Shown here piece after piece: positions 6,198 to 14,469 of a DNA stretch of 48,579 bases. The stretch is taken from NCBI GenBank assembly GCA_017443065.1, contig JAFSPF010000094.1:1-48579 (forward strand). Reading direction: 5' to 3'. The translations under genes were made by a program, and so were the position numbers. The notes beneath the pieces were generated by a model that worked only from the letters and a program-made list of their open reading frames with translations, was not told the origin of the DNA and made no database searches. Every line of letters starts with the position of its first letter. Positions within the stretch are counted from its first letter, which is position 1. The DNA is from Lachnospiraceae bacterium. Lineage in GTDB: Bacteria > Bacillota > Clostridia > Lachnospirales > Lachnospiraceae.

Positions 6198-6800
6198 ATG
6201 GATGTGAACAGCGTATCAAGCGCAACAGCCACCTATGCGGCGTATTCCACAGGGGCGGCGAAGGAGGCGCAGAAGACGGAGGAGGCCAAGGAGAGCGCGT
6301 CTGCCGTCAAAGCGGAGGAAGCGGCCGTCTACGAGAAATCGGAAGAGGCCAAGGCCTACAAGCCGGACATGCAGAAGGTGCAGCAGATGCTGCAGGATTC
6401 CGAGGCGCGTGTCCAGCAGTTCCGCGACATGATCCAGAAGATGTTCGGCCAGCAGGCAAAGACCAACGACCTTGCGGAGGGCATCTGGCAGAAGCTTGCG
6501 AGCGGTGATTTCACCGTCGATGCCGCCACCAAGGCACAGGCGCAGGCCGATGTCTCCGAGGACGGGTACTGGGGCGTGAAACAGACGTCCGAGCGCATTC
6601 TGGATTTTGCCAAGACCCTGGCGGGCTCTGACCCGGAAAAGCTCGAAAAGATGCGTTCCGCGTTCGAAAAGGGCTACAAGATGGCGGAAAAGACCTGGGG
6701 CGGCGAGCTCCCGGAAATCTCCAAAAAGACCTATGACGCGGTCATGAAGGGCTTTGACGAACTGAAGGAAGGCGTGAAGGAAGGCGAAGTGGCAGCGTAA
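6198..6800 (+). CDS. Soluble helical protein of unknown function
   Basis: This 200-residue protein has no signal peptide. The first 60 residues are low-complexity, rich in Ala, Glu and Lys. A predicted helical region follows (VQQMLQDSEARVQQFRDMIQ, then KMFGQQAKTN). A more conserved-looking core (DGYWGVKQTSERILDFAKTL and KGYKMAEKTWGGELPEISKK) completes it. I believe similar proteins occur in Lachnospiraceae but know of no assigned role. The ribosome site is nearly ideal (AAGGAGGTGAT at 6181-6191), which suggests high expression. The gene stands alone with its own terminator and faces the next gene tail to tail. Confidence 0.6.
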   Translation: MDVNSVSSATATYAAYSTGAAKEAQKTEEAKESASAVKAEEAAVYEKSEEAKAYKPDMQKVQQMLQDSEARVQQFRDMIQKMFGQQAKTNDLAEGIWQKLASGDFTVDAATKAQAQADVSEDGYWGVKQTSERILDFAKTLAGSDPEKLEKMRSAFEKGYKMAEKTWGGELPEISKKTYDAVMKGFDELKEGVKEGEVAA

Positions 6801-6824
6801 CAAGCAGAAAACTCCGAAAAAAAA

Positions 6825-6856
6825 GGGCTCCGCGCATCGTGCGCGGGGCCTTTTTT
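6825..6856. terminator. Bidirectional terminator between convergent genes
   Basis: GGCTCCGCGCA (6826-6836) pairs with TGCGCGGGGCC (6840-6850) around TCG. TTTTTT follows on the plus strand and an A-run precedes it, so it can end transcripts from both sides. It lies between the stop codons of 6198-6800 and 6875-7339. Confidence 0.85.
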
Positions 6857-6874
6857 ACTTCCGGTAAAAAGCGC

Positions 6875-7339
6875 TTATTTGACCGGTCTGGCACCGGCCT
6901 TTTCCTGCATACGCTGTGTCCAGCGCGCAAAGCGTCCTTTTTTGGTCTGCTCCTGCGGTGCGATCGGGCCGTGCAGACCCTTTACGGAATTGACGTAGAT
7001 GCCGCTGAGGGAGGCCTTGACCTCCTTTTTCACCGGTACCTGGTCAAAGATGGCATTGTCACAGACGAGGTTCATGATCTGCGGACCGATCTTGACCTTT
7101 AAGACCGGAACCTTGGCCCTGCGCTGCAGGGCGGAGGCCTGTTCCATCACGGAATCCGGAAGCCCGGACTCCTTCAGCTTCATCATCTTCTTGTCGATGA
7201 TGAACATGGTGACCTGTTGCGCCGCGGCGGCTAGCTGTTCCTGAGAGCCTTCCTGTTTTTTCTGAAGACGTCTGCCGACGATATAAAGCACCAGCAGTAC
7301 GGCGGCAACTACGGCCAGAATAATCAAAAATACGGTCAA
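6875..7339 (-). CDS. Conserved membrane-anchored protein, unknown function
   Basis: The 154-residue protein begins with one transmembrane helix (FLIILAVVAAVLLVLYIVG) and basic residues that keep the rest in the cytoplasm. The soluble part has a conserved-looking core (VTMFIIDKKMMKLKESGLP, VPVLKVKIGPQIMNLVCD, VPVKKEVKASLSGIYV). This matches a small family I recall from Lachnospiraceae genomes that has no assigned function. The K-K-M-M-K-L-K pattern and the strand-rich middle suggest a small folded domain rather than a leader. It is transcribed alone, convergent with 6198-6800. Confidence 0.6.
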   Translation of the reverse strand: MTVFLIILAVVAAVLLVLYIVGRRLQKKQEGSQEQLAAAAQQVTMFIIDKKMMKLKESGLPDSVMEQASALQRRAKVPVLKVKIGPQIMNLVCDNAIFDQVPVKKEVKASLSGIYVNSVKGLHGPIAPQEQTKKGRFARWTQRMQEKAGARPVK

Positions 7340-7424
7340 AACGATAACCCCCCTTACCCGAGCTGTTCACTTTTCCTAAAGCATTCTAACACCTCGCCGC
7401 CCCCGCGTCAAAAGTTTTTCGCAG

Positions 7425-7454
7425 GTGACGAAAACGCCGTTTTGTGGTATCTTA
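7425..7454 (+). promoter_or_regulatory. Probable promoter of the trigger-factor-like lipoprotein gene
   Basis: GTGACG (7425-7430) and TATCTT (7449-7454) are spaced by 18 bases, with TGTGG just before the -10. It lies 43 bases upstream of the start. Each box matches the housekeeping consensus at 4 of 6 positions, so the call is moderate. Confidence 0.4.
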
Positions 7455-7497
7455 TATAAATCGGTAAAAAGGCACAGGAAAGCAGAGGGAAAATATT

Positions 7498-8751
7498 ATG
7501 AAAAAGAAAAATCCGGTACTTGCCGTGGTGATTGCGGCTTCGCTGATGCTCGCGTCCTGTTCTTCCAATGCGGCAGGTGAAGCGACATCCGAACAGGCCG
7601 CGTCAACGGCGCAGACGGGAGAAACGTCCACAAACGCCGTTTTGGGTGTTGCCGAAGGAAAGACATCACGGGAGGAAAGCATGCAGGCCGAAGAGCCGGG
7701 GCTGTTGTTCCCGGAGGATGAGGCCTATCTCATCGGCATCGATGTCTCGGAATATGTCTCCATCGGAGATTACAAGACGATCGACGTCCATATCACAAAG
7801 CATGAGATCACGGAGGAGGAAATTGACTCCCAGATGAAGCAGATGGCGGCATATTCGCTGTCGCCGGAGGAAGTGACGGACCGTGATGTCTCGGAGACCG
7901 GTGATATCGTCACCGTGGATTACAGCGGCCGCATCAAGGAAACCGGAGAGGTTTTTGACGGCGGCACCACGACGGACGCGCAGGTGGAGATCGGCGGCAT
8001 CGGTTACATTGAAGGCTTTGCGGAGGGCATGGCCGGACAGAAGGTCGGCGAGGAGTTTGAATTCGAGGTGACCTTCCCGGAGAGCTATCCGAACAATCCG
8101 GATCTGGAGAACGTGCCGGTCATCTTTACCTGCACGATCCACAAGATCAGCCGGATGCCGGAGCTGACGGATGACAACGTATCGGAGCTTGCGATCGACG
8201 GTGTGACCAACCTGAAGGAGTTCCGGGAATACACAAAGAAGTCCCTGGAGGAGCAGAACACCTATGCGGAGCAGACGGAGATCGAGGCGCAGGTGCCGGG
8301 GATCGTCATGGAAATGGCGGAGTTTAAGGAAGAGCTGCCGGTGCGCGCTCTGGAGTTTCATAACTTCCTGGTACAGCGCAACCTGGAGCAGCAGGCCTCT
8401 TACTATCAGATGTACGGCTACACGGACGTGACCGCGGAAAGCATCCTGGAACAGTCGATGCTGGCGGAGGGCTTTACGGGCAGCGCGGAGGAATACATTG
8501 AAGAACTCGCAAAGAGGCAGTTGAAGCAGGTGATGCTCTTCCAGCTGATTGCGGAAAAGGAAGGAAGCCTCTTGCCGGGAGAAGATACGGTGGACAATGA
8601 GGTGAACATGATGCTGACGCAGTCCGGCGTGACGGAGGAGGAGTTCGGGGAACAGAACGGCTTCCGCATCCGCCCGCTGATGTATCAGGAGATTGTCATG
8701 ACGAATGTGCTGGAGTTCCTGACGGCGCGCGCGTCCGTGATATATGACTAA
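7498..8751 (+). CDS. Trigger-factor-like lipoprotein with FKBP-type peptidyl-prolyl isomerase domain
   Basis: This 417-residue protein has a lipoprotein signal (VVIAASLMLASC, lipidated Cys at 21) and so works outside the membrane. A short N-terminal region resembles trigger-factor ribosome-side sequence (YKTIDVHITKHEITEEEIDS). It is followed at about residues 135-220 by an FKBP isomerase domain (GDIVTVDYSGRI, GEVFDGGT, GGIGYIEGFAEGMAGQKVGE). The C-terminal half is helical, like the trigger-factor C domain (ELPVRALEFHNFLVQRNLEQ). By family logic it is a secreted-protein folding helper, comparable in job to PrsA. The next gene, asnS, starts 19 bases later and may be co-transcribed, but the two have no functional link. 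Confidence 0.85.
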   Translation: MKKKNPVLAVVIAASLMLASCSSNAAGEATSEQAASTAQTGETSTNAVLGVAEGKTSREESMQAEEPGLLFPEDEAYLIGIDVSEYVSIGDYKTIDVHITKHEITEEEIDSQMKQMAAYSLSPEEVTDRDVSETGDIVTVDYSGRIKETGEVFDGGTTTDAQVEIGGIGYIEGFAEGMAGQKVGEEFEFEVTFPESYPNNPDLENVPVIFTCTIHKISRMPELTDDNVSELAIDGVTNLKEFREYTKKSLEEQNTYAEQTEIEAQVPGIVMEMAEFKEELPVRALEFHNFLVQRNLEQQASYYQMYGYTDVTAESILEQSMLAEGFTGSAEEYIEELAKRQLKQVMLFQLIAEKEGSLLPGEDTVDNEVNMMLTQSGVTEEEFGEQNGFRIRPLMYQEIVMTNVLEFLTARASVIYD

Positions 8752-8770
8752 ATGAAGGGATGAAATCAGG

Positions 8771-10165
8771 ATGGAAGTGTTGACGGAAGTAAAGGCATTA
8801 TACAAGGAACCGCAGTCTTTTGACGGCAGGGAGGTATCGGTCGGCGGCTGGGTCCGCTCCAACCGGGATTCGAAGTCGGTCGGGTTTCTGACGCTTTCGG
8901 ACGGGAGCTGCTTTCAGACGCTGCAGGTGGTTTACGCACAGGAAACACTTGCCGCCTTTGCGGAGGTGACGAAATACGGCGTCGGCAGCGCGGTGATCGC
9001 CAAAGGAAAGATTGTGCTGACACCGGAGGTGAAGCAGCCCTTTGAAATGCAGGCGGAGGAGATTCTTCTGGAGGGGCAGACGACACCGGATTATCCCCTG
9101 CAGAAAAAGGGACACAGCATGGAGTTCCTCAGGACCATGCCGCACCTGCGCGCCCGCACCAACACCTTCCAGGCGGTCTTCCGCGTGCGCAGCCTCATCG
9201 CCTTTGCCATCCACAAGTTCTTCACGGAAAAGGGCTTTGTCTATGTGCATACGCCCATCATCACGGCCTCGGATGCCGAGGGTGCCGGCGAGATGTTCCA
9301 GGTGACGACACTTCCGCTGGAGGACGTGCCGATGGCGGACGGACAGGTGGACTACGCGCAGGATTTCTTTGACAAGAAAACCTCCCTCACCGTCAGCGGC
9401 CAGCTGAACGGCGAGACCTTCGCGCTGGCCTTCCGCAACATCTATACCTTTGGACCGACCTTCCGCGCGGAAAACTCCAACACGACGCGGCATGCCGCGG
9501 AGTTCTGGATGATCGAGCCGGAGATGGCCTTCTGCGATCTGGCGGGGGACTGCGATATCGCGGAGGAAATGCTGAAATATATCATCAGTTATGTTTTAGA
9601 GGAAGCGCCGGAGGAGATGCAGTTCTTGAACCAGTTCGTGGATAAGGGGCTGATCGAGCGCCTGCGCCATGTGGCAGAGTCGGACTTTGCCCGCGTGACC
9701 TATACAGAAGCGGTTGATATTTTATCAAAGAATAACGATCGTTTTGAATATAAGGTCTCTTGGGGTTGCGACCTGCAGACGGAACACGAGCGTTATTTAA
9801 CGGAAGAGGTTTACAAGCGGCCGGTCTTTGTGACGGACTATCCGAAGGACATCAAGGCCTTCTACATGAAACTGAATGACGACGGCAAAACCGTTGCCGC
9901 GGCGGACCTTCTGGTGCCGGGCATCGGCGAAATCATCGGCGGGAGCCAGCGTGAGGATGATCTGGAAAAGCTCACGGCACGCATGAAGGAGCTGGGCATG
10001 GATCTGGAGGAATACGGCTTTTACCTGGATCTGCGCCGCTACGGCTCCGTCCGGCATGCGGGCTTCGGCCTGGGCTTCGAGCGCTGTGTCATGTACCTGA
10101 CGGGGATTGCCAACATCCGTGACGCCCTGCCCTTCCCGCGCACGGTGGGCCAGTGCCAGCTCTAA
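8771..10165 (+). CDS. asnS: Asparaginyl-tRNA synthetase
   Basis: This 464-residue class II aminoacyl-tRNA synthetase charges tRNA-Asn with asparagine in the cytoplasm. The N-terminal OB-fold anticodon domain ([20 protein letters not shown]) covers about the first 110 residues. The catalytic domain shows motif 2 ([20 protein letters not shown]) and motif 3 ([20 protein letters not shown]). The [11 protein letters not shown] segment and the length fit AsnS rather than AspS. The start at ATG 8771 follows a modest GGGATGAAATCAGG site. The following gene begins 56 bases after the stop, or could overlap it if an upstream GTG is used. Confidence 0.95.
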   Translation: MEVLTEVKALYKEPQSFDGREVSVGGWVRSNRDSKSVGFLTLSDGSCFQTLQVVYAQETLAAFAEVTKYGVGSAVIAKGKIVLTPEVKQPFEMQAEEILLEGQTTPDYPLQKKGHSMEFLRTMPHLRARTNTFQAVFRVRSLIAFAIHKFFTEKGFVYVHTPIITASDAEGAGEMFQVTTLPLEDVPMADGQVDYAQDFFDKKTSLTVSGQLNGETFALAFRNIYTFGPTFRAENSNTTRHAAEFWMIEPEMAFCDLAGDCDIAEEMLKYIISYVLEEAPEEMQFLNQFVDKGLIERLRHVAESDFARVTYTEAVDILSKNNDRFEYKVSWGCDLQTEHERYLTEEVYKRPVFVTDYPKDIKAFYMKLNDDGKTVAAADLLVPGIGEIIGGSQREDDLEKLTARMKELGMDLEEYGFYLDLRRYGSVRHAGFGLGFERCVMYLTGIANIRDALPFPRTVGQCQL

Positions 10166-10221
10166 AGATATCAGACGTTATACCCGATAACATAATACAG
10201 GTATTTTTACGGGGCAGATGT

Positions 10222-12150
10222 ATGGAACTTGCAATTGCGTTCGATGCCGCTGCGTTTCTGCTGTGTGCTTTTTGTGCCTGGCACGAGCTGCGGAAGGGAT
10301 CGAAACGGAACAAACAGAATAAGGTCTTTTTTCTGATTACAGCGAACCTCATGCTGAGTGCGCTGGTGGCCGTGACCTCCAACGTGATCCAGCAGGTGGA
10401 CAGTCTGCGCACGGAGTCCAACCGCGGGCTGCTCTTCCTTGCGCTGATGCTCTATTTCCTGATTCACAATCTTCTGTCATCGATTTATGTGTATTATATC
10501 CGGACACTGATCGGTATGGACGCCAATACGACCTTTGTGAAGGAGGTTCGTTTCTTTTCGGTCGGCATCATCAATACCATACTGGTATTGGGAAATCTTG
10601 TCTTCGGCTGGATCTTCACGATTACCGCGGAGATGCGGTACGTGCGCGGAAGACTGGTGCCGCTGCTCTATGCCTGCAGCCTCTTTTATCTCTTCCTCGG
10701 CCTTTATTACATGGTGCGTTACCGCGATGCGCTGACGAAGAAGACCATGCAGGCGCTGTACGTGTACTACGGGATTATCATCACGGGTGTTGCGATCCAG
10801 TTCCTCATCCCGCAGTGGAAGGTGGAGCTGTTCTTTGAAACGATCTGTCTGGTCGGCTTCATGATGACCTTTGAGGAGGACGCGGCGCTTCATAACCCGG
10901 TGACGGGGCTTTACAACCGGCAGGCCTTCCGGCAGGATATCACAAGGCTTCTGACGACGCGGCAGCCCTTTTTCTGCATCAACATCAGCCTTTTGAATCT
11001 GCGTTTTTACACGCGCATCATGAACCTGGAAAGCTATAACGAGATGCTTTCGGGGGTGGGCGCATGGGTGCAGGCGCTGCGCGGACGCAGCCTCACCTAT
11101 TTCTTCGGGGACCATTTCACGCTCCTGCTTTTTGAAACCGATGAGGAGGAAGTGAAAAAACTGACGGAGGAAATCCGCTTTGTCATGGAAACGCCCTGGG
11201 TGAGCGGCGGGAGCGAGATCCAGTTCCAGTCTTTCATCAGCGTTTTCAAGGCACCGGAGGATGTCAACACGATCGATGACGTGCTGGATCTGATGGAATA
11301 TGAACCGGACAACAAGGGTGCGCATGTGACGGTGCAGTACCGGGAATCCCTCGCTTACGTGAAGCGGGAGGCGGCCGTGGAGCGGGCGCTCCGCAACGCT
11401 GTTTCCAACCGTTCCTTCCAGGTGTACTACCAGCCGATCTACAGCTGCGAGACCGGCACCATCACCTCGGCGGAGGCGCTGGTGCGACTGTTTGACGAGG
11501 AACTCGGTGCCGTGTCGCCGGGCGAGTTTATTCCGATCGCGGAAAAGAGTGCGCTGATCGTGGAAATCGGGAACATCGTGTTTGAAAAGGTCTGCCGCTT
11601 CCTGCAGGAGGCAAAACCGGAGCAGTACGGGATTGAGTATACGGAGGTGAACCTCTCCGTGGCGCAGTTCATGCAGAGCGATCTTGTGGAAACCTTCTCA
11701 CGGATCATTGAGGAATATGCCGTCAAGCCCTCACAGATCAACCTGGAAATCACGGAGTCCGTGGCCTCCGATTCCACGGAGCCCTTCATGCTGGCGGTCA
11801 GGCAGCTGGAAAACATGGGCTTTTCCTTCTCCATGGATGATTACGGCACGGGATATTCCAATATTGCCAGCATCTTGAATGTGAACTTCACAAATATTAA
11901 AATGGATAAGAGCTTTTTGGCGCGCGCCCTGGACAACGAACAGAGCGCCTCCATCCTGCGTGACACGACGCATCTGATCCGGCATCTGGGCAGGAATGTG
12001 CTGCAGGAGGGCGTGGAAACCAGGGACGAGCTGAACTTTGTGCAGGAGGCCGGCTGCAATCTGGTGCAGGGCTACTATTTCTCAAAGCCTTTGCCGGAGC
12101 AGGATTTCCTGTCCTTTGTCAAATCGTTTAACCGCCGGAAAAGCGCTTAA
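10222..12150 (+). CDS. Membrane c-di-GMP phosphodiesterase: sensor helices, degenerate GGDEF, intact EAL
   Basis: The preferred ATG at 10222 gives 642 residues; an in-frame GTG at 10153 would overlap asnS. About 200 N-terminal residues form several transmembrane helices, probably seven, acting as a membrane sensor. A GGDEF-like domain begins at NPVTGLYNRQAF (about residue 226), but the signature is FFGDHF near residue 294, so cyclase activity is unlikely. The EAL domain (about 395-640) keeps EALVR, the Asn in EVNLSVAQF, LEITES, DDYGTG, the Lys in IKMDKSF, and EGVET. These metal and catalytic residues suggest active breakdown of cyclic di-GMP. The neighbouring glycosyltransferase and secreted hydrolases hint at control of surface carbohydrate, which is inference. 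Confidence 0.9.
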   Translation: MELAIAFDAAAFLLCAFCAWHELRKGSKRNKQNKVFFLITANLMLSALVAVTSNVIQQVDSLRTESNRGLLFLALMLYFLIHNLLSSIYVYYIRTLIGMDANTTFVKEVRFFSVGIINTILVLGNLVFGWIFTITAEMRYVRGRLVPLLYACSLFYLFLGLYYMVRYRDALTKKTMQALYVYYGIIITGVAIQFLIPQWKVELFFETICLVGFMMTFEEDAALHNPVTGLYNRQAFRQDITRLLTTRQPFFCINISLLNLRFYTRIMNLESYNEMLSGVGAWVQALRGRSLTYFFGDHFTLLLFETDEEEVKKLTEEIRFVMETPWVSGGSEIQFQSFISVFKAPEDVNTIDDVLDLMEYEPDNKGAHVTVQYRESLAYVKREAAVERALRNAVSNRSFQVYYQPIYSCETGTITSAEALVRLFDEELGAVSPGEFIPIAEKSALIVEIGNIVFEKVCRFLQEAKPEQYGIEYTEVNLSVAQFMQSDLVETFSRIIEEYAVKPSQINLEITESVASDSTEPFMLAVRQLENMGFSFSMDDYGTGYSNIASILNVNFTNIKMDKSFLARALDNEQSASILRDTTHLIRHLGRNVLQEGVETRDELNFVQEAGCNLVQGYYFSKPLPEQDFLSFVKSFNRRKSA

Positions 12151-12182
12151 AAAGGGTTTTGTTGTTACAGGGGAGTTTTTTC

Positions 12183-13310
12183 ATGGGGCATCAGGTCATC
12201 GTCATACCTTCACTGAAGCCGGACGCGCGTCTGGCGGGTCTCGTCACGGACATCCGTGAGGAATTTGTGCGCTCCGGTGCGGATGCGCCGGAGGTTGTCA
12301 TTGTCAATGACGGCTCGGACGCCTCTTACGATCATTTCTTTGAAGATGCCGCCGCGAACGGCGCAACCGTGCTGACGCATGAGGTAAACCGCGGCAAGGG
12401 GGCCGCCCTGAAGACGGCCGTCCGTTATATCAGGGAGCATTACGGCACGGAATACGGCATGATCACCGCGGATGCCGACGGACAGCATCTGCCGAAGGAT
12501 ATCCTGCGCGTGGCTTTAGACATGGAGGCGCATCCGGAGGCGCTCGTCATGGGCAGCCGGGAGTTCGGGGAGGGGACGCCCTGGAAATCGCTCTTCGGCA
12601 ACCGCTGTACCTCTTTCTTTTTCCGCATCACCACGGGCAGAAGCTGCAGGGATACGCAGACCGGCCTGCGCGGGATTCCCGCATCATTGATGCAGCTGGC
12701 CGCAGAGGTGGAGGGTGACCGTTACGAATACGAAATGAATTTCCTGATGGATGCGGCACTGGTCGCACCGTTCCATACGACAACCATAGAGACCGTTTAT
12801 TTCGATGACAACAAGGGTTCGCACTTCCATCCCGTGCGGGACGCCGTCAGGGTGTACGGACGTTTTCTGCGCTTTCTTCTCGCCTCCACCGGGGGGTTTC
12901 TTGTGGACATCCTGATGTTCATGCTGTTTTTGCGGCTGTTTACCGCTTCCGGCGTTGCCGCAGAGGGCGCGATCGGCGGAAGCGACGGCCCGACGGCGCT
13001 GCTGTTCGGGATGTCACTGAAGTGGGAGAGCATCGTCATCATCCTGTCCACCGTGCTGGCGCGTATCTGCTCCGGCATCGTGAACTTTCTGCTGAACAAA
13101 CATTACGCCTTCCGCAGCAAACAGAAAGCAGCCGGGGAGGCCGGCCGCTACCTTGTACTGTTTATTGGACTGATGGCGGCAAGTGCGCTGTTCACGAGTG
13201 CCATCAGCAGCATCACACATCTGCCGACCCCGACAAAAATCGTGGTGGATGTGGTGCTCTTTCTTGCAAGCTACCGGATCCAGCGCGCCTGGGTGTTCCG
13301 GAAGACCTGA
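12183..13310 (+). CDS. Family 2 glycosyltransferase fused to a GtrA-like membrane domain
   Basis: The ATG at 12183 follows GGGGAG by 7 bases; an upstream TTG has no ribosome site. Residues 1-225 form a GT-A glycosyltransferase of the dolichyl-phosphate mannosyltransferase type. They include VVIVNDGSD, NRGKGAALKTAV, the metal-binding DADGQH near residue 98, and a conserved-type GSREF. From about residue 228 a GtrA-like domain with four transmembrane helices begins (FLRFLLASTGGFLVDILMF, NFLLNKHYAF, ending SYRIQRAWVF). Such fusions are thought to make a polyprenyl-phosphate-linked sugar and help move it across the membrane for wall or exopolysaccharide decoration. The gene follows the EAL gene by 32 bases and converges on the SGNH operon. 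Confidence 0.85.
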   Translation: MGHQVIVIPSLKPDARLAGLVTDIREEFVRSGADAPEVVIVNDGSDASYDHFFEDAAANGATVLTHEVNRGKGAALKTAVRYIREHYGTEYGMITADADGQHLPKDILRVALDMEAHPEALVMGSREFGEGTPWKSLFGNRCTSFFFRITTGRSCRDTQTGLRGIPASLMQLAAEVEGDRYEYEMNFLMDAALVAPFHTTTIETVYFDDNKGSHFHPVRDAVRVYGRFLRFLLASTGGFLVDILMFMLFLRLFTASGVAAEGAIGGSDGPTALLFGMSLKWESIVIILSTVLARICSGIVNFLLNKHYAFRSKQKAAGEAGRYLVLFIGLMAASALFTSAISSITHLPTPTKIVVDVVLFLASYRIQRAWVFRKT

Positions 13311-13331
13311 TCCCTGTATGCCACATGGAAA

Positions 13332-14456
13332 TCAGCGGTAGTTTGCGATCACGTAATTCGCCAGAAGCTCCGCCCCGGCCGCATTCGGATGGATGCGGTT
13401 CACGTTCGACAGCATGTAAACGCCGGAGTTGGCATCGGAAAAGCCCGCGCCCGCGGTGTCAATGACAAGCGCGCCGAAATCCGCAGCGATCCGGCGGATC
13501 TGTGTATTAAAGGCTTCAATCGTGTACCCGGACTTGTTATACATGGTTCTTCCGTCCGCCGTGTACTGCGGCAGACAGGTCAGACAGACGAGCTTCGCAT
13601 GCGGCAGCTTTGCTCTCAATTCCGAAAGGAGCCTGGTATAGGCGCCCGCAAAATTCCCGGTACCCGCGGAGGCGGGACCCTTGCCCGGCGTGTAGTTTCC
13701 GAGCGGCATGTTGTAGATAAAGTCATTTGCGCCCATCAGGATGAAGACGACATCGGGGGAGGCATTGACGACATCACTGATCCGTTTGTCCCCGCAACCG
13801 ACAATGCCGCTTTTGTCCGTGCTTTTGCCGGTCAGAAGAGAGCCGTTCCAGCTTGCGTTCACCGCGCAGGTCATCCCGAGTGCGGAAACCGTGCGCTTCC
13901 ACCAGGTCTTGTCCGCGGCGTTCAGGGAGCCGTGCGGATAATAAGCGGGATAGCCCGCAGGCTGCGTCCCGGAAAAACTGGAGATGGAGTCTCCGATAAA
14001 AGCGGCGCGGAGCGCCCGCGTGGGCGCGACGGGTGCGACGGGTGCGCCGTTGTAATACACATAGGCATTCCCCTTGTCATTCGGCGCCGCCTTCCGGTGT
14101 TCGTTCCGCCCGAAGCTGCGGTAATGATTCCAGAGCTTTGCCGCGTCCGTGCCGAGAGCCGCTTTGACATCCGGATTGGTGGCGGCGTAGTATGCAGGGT
14201 CAAAGGCAAGCGCGTCCGCACAGGGCTTGCGGTTTTCCCGTCGTCCGTAGTTGACATAATGCATCCAGAGCTTTTCGGCATCATAACCGAAAGCGGCTTT
14301 TAAGTCCGGATAGGTATCCGCATAGTACCTGGCGTCAAAGACCGTACCGTCCGCCTGCTCGACCGGTGCCGCCTGTGAAGCGAACGAAACAGGAACGGCC
14401 GCAAGAAGCAGGGCGACGAACAATAACAATAATCCTTTCTGCAGGTATTTTTTCAT
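13332..14456 (-). CDS. Secreted SGNH hydrolase with two YY-PD repeats (third gene of operon)
   Basis: This 374-residue protein has a signal peptide. Two repeats of about 39 residues follow at about 40-78 and 84-122 (FDARYYADTYPDLKAAFG and FDPAYYAATNPDVKAALG, each ending HY..(F/Y)GR.E.RK). The C-terminal SGNH/GDSL hydrolase domain has block I GDSIS (Ser157), the NASWNGS block, block III MGANDF, and a block V His in NRIHPNAAG. The residue three before the His is Asn353, whereas both paralogues have Asp there, so the catalytic triad is altered. By family it may remove acyl groups from surface polysaccharide. Its start lies only 13 bases after the stop of the preceding operon gene. Confidence 0.8.
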   Translation of the reverse strand: MKKYLQKGLLLLFVALLLAAVPVSFASQAAPVEQADGTVFDARYYADTYPDLKAAFGYDAEKLWMHYVNYGRRENRKPCADALAFDPAYYAATNPDVKAALGTDAAKLWNHYRSFGRNEHRKAAPNDKGNAYVYYNGAPVAPVAPTRALRAAFIGDSISSFSGTQPAGYPAYYPHGSLNAADKTWWKRTVSALGMTCAVNASWNGSLLTGKSTDKSGIVGCGDKRISDVVNASPDVVFILMGANDFIYNMPLGNYTPGKGPASAGTGNFAGAYTRLLSELRAKLPHAKLVCLTCLPQYTADGRTMYNKSGYTIEAFNTQIRRIAADFGALVIDTAGAGFSDANSGVYMLSNVNRIHPNAAGAELLANYVIANYR

Positions 14457-14469
14457 ACGCGACGGATCC

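Noticed and set aside
7666-8862. Open frame of about 398 codons on the minus strand opposite the trigger-factor-like gene
   Set aside because: It is rich in His, Arg and Leu, has no ribosome site and no family pattern, and lies fully opposite a well-recognised gene. It is a by-product of GC-rich codon use.
13389-14303. Plus-strand open frame inside the third SGNH gene
   Set aside because: The minus-strand gene has a signal peptide, repeats and SGNH blocks. The plus-strand reading shows none of these.
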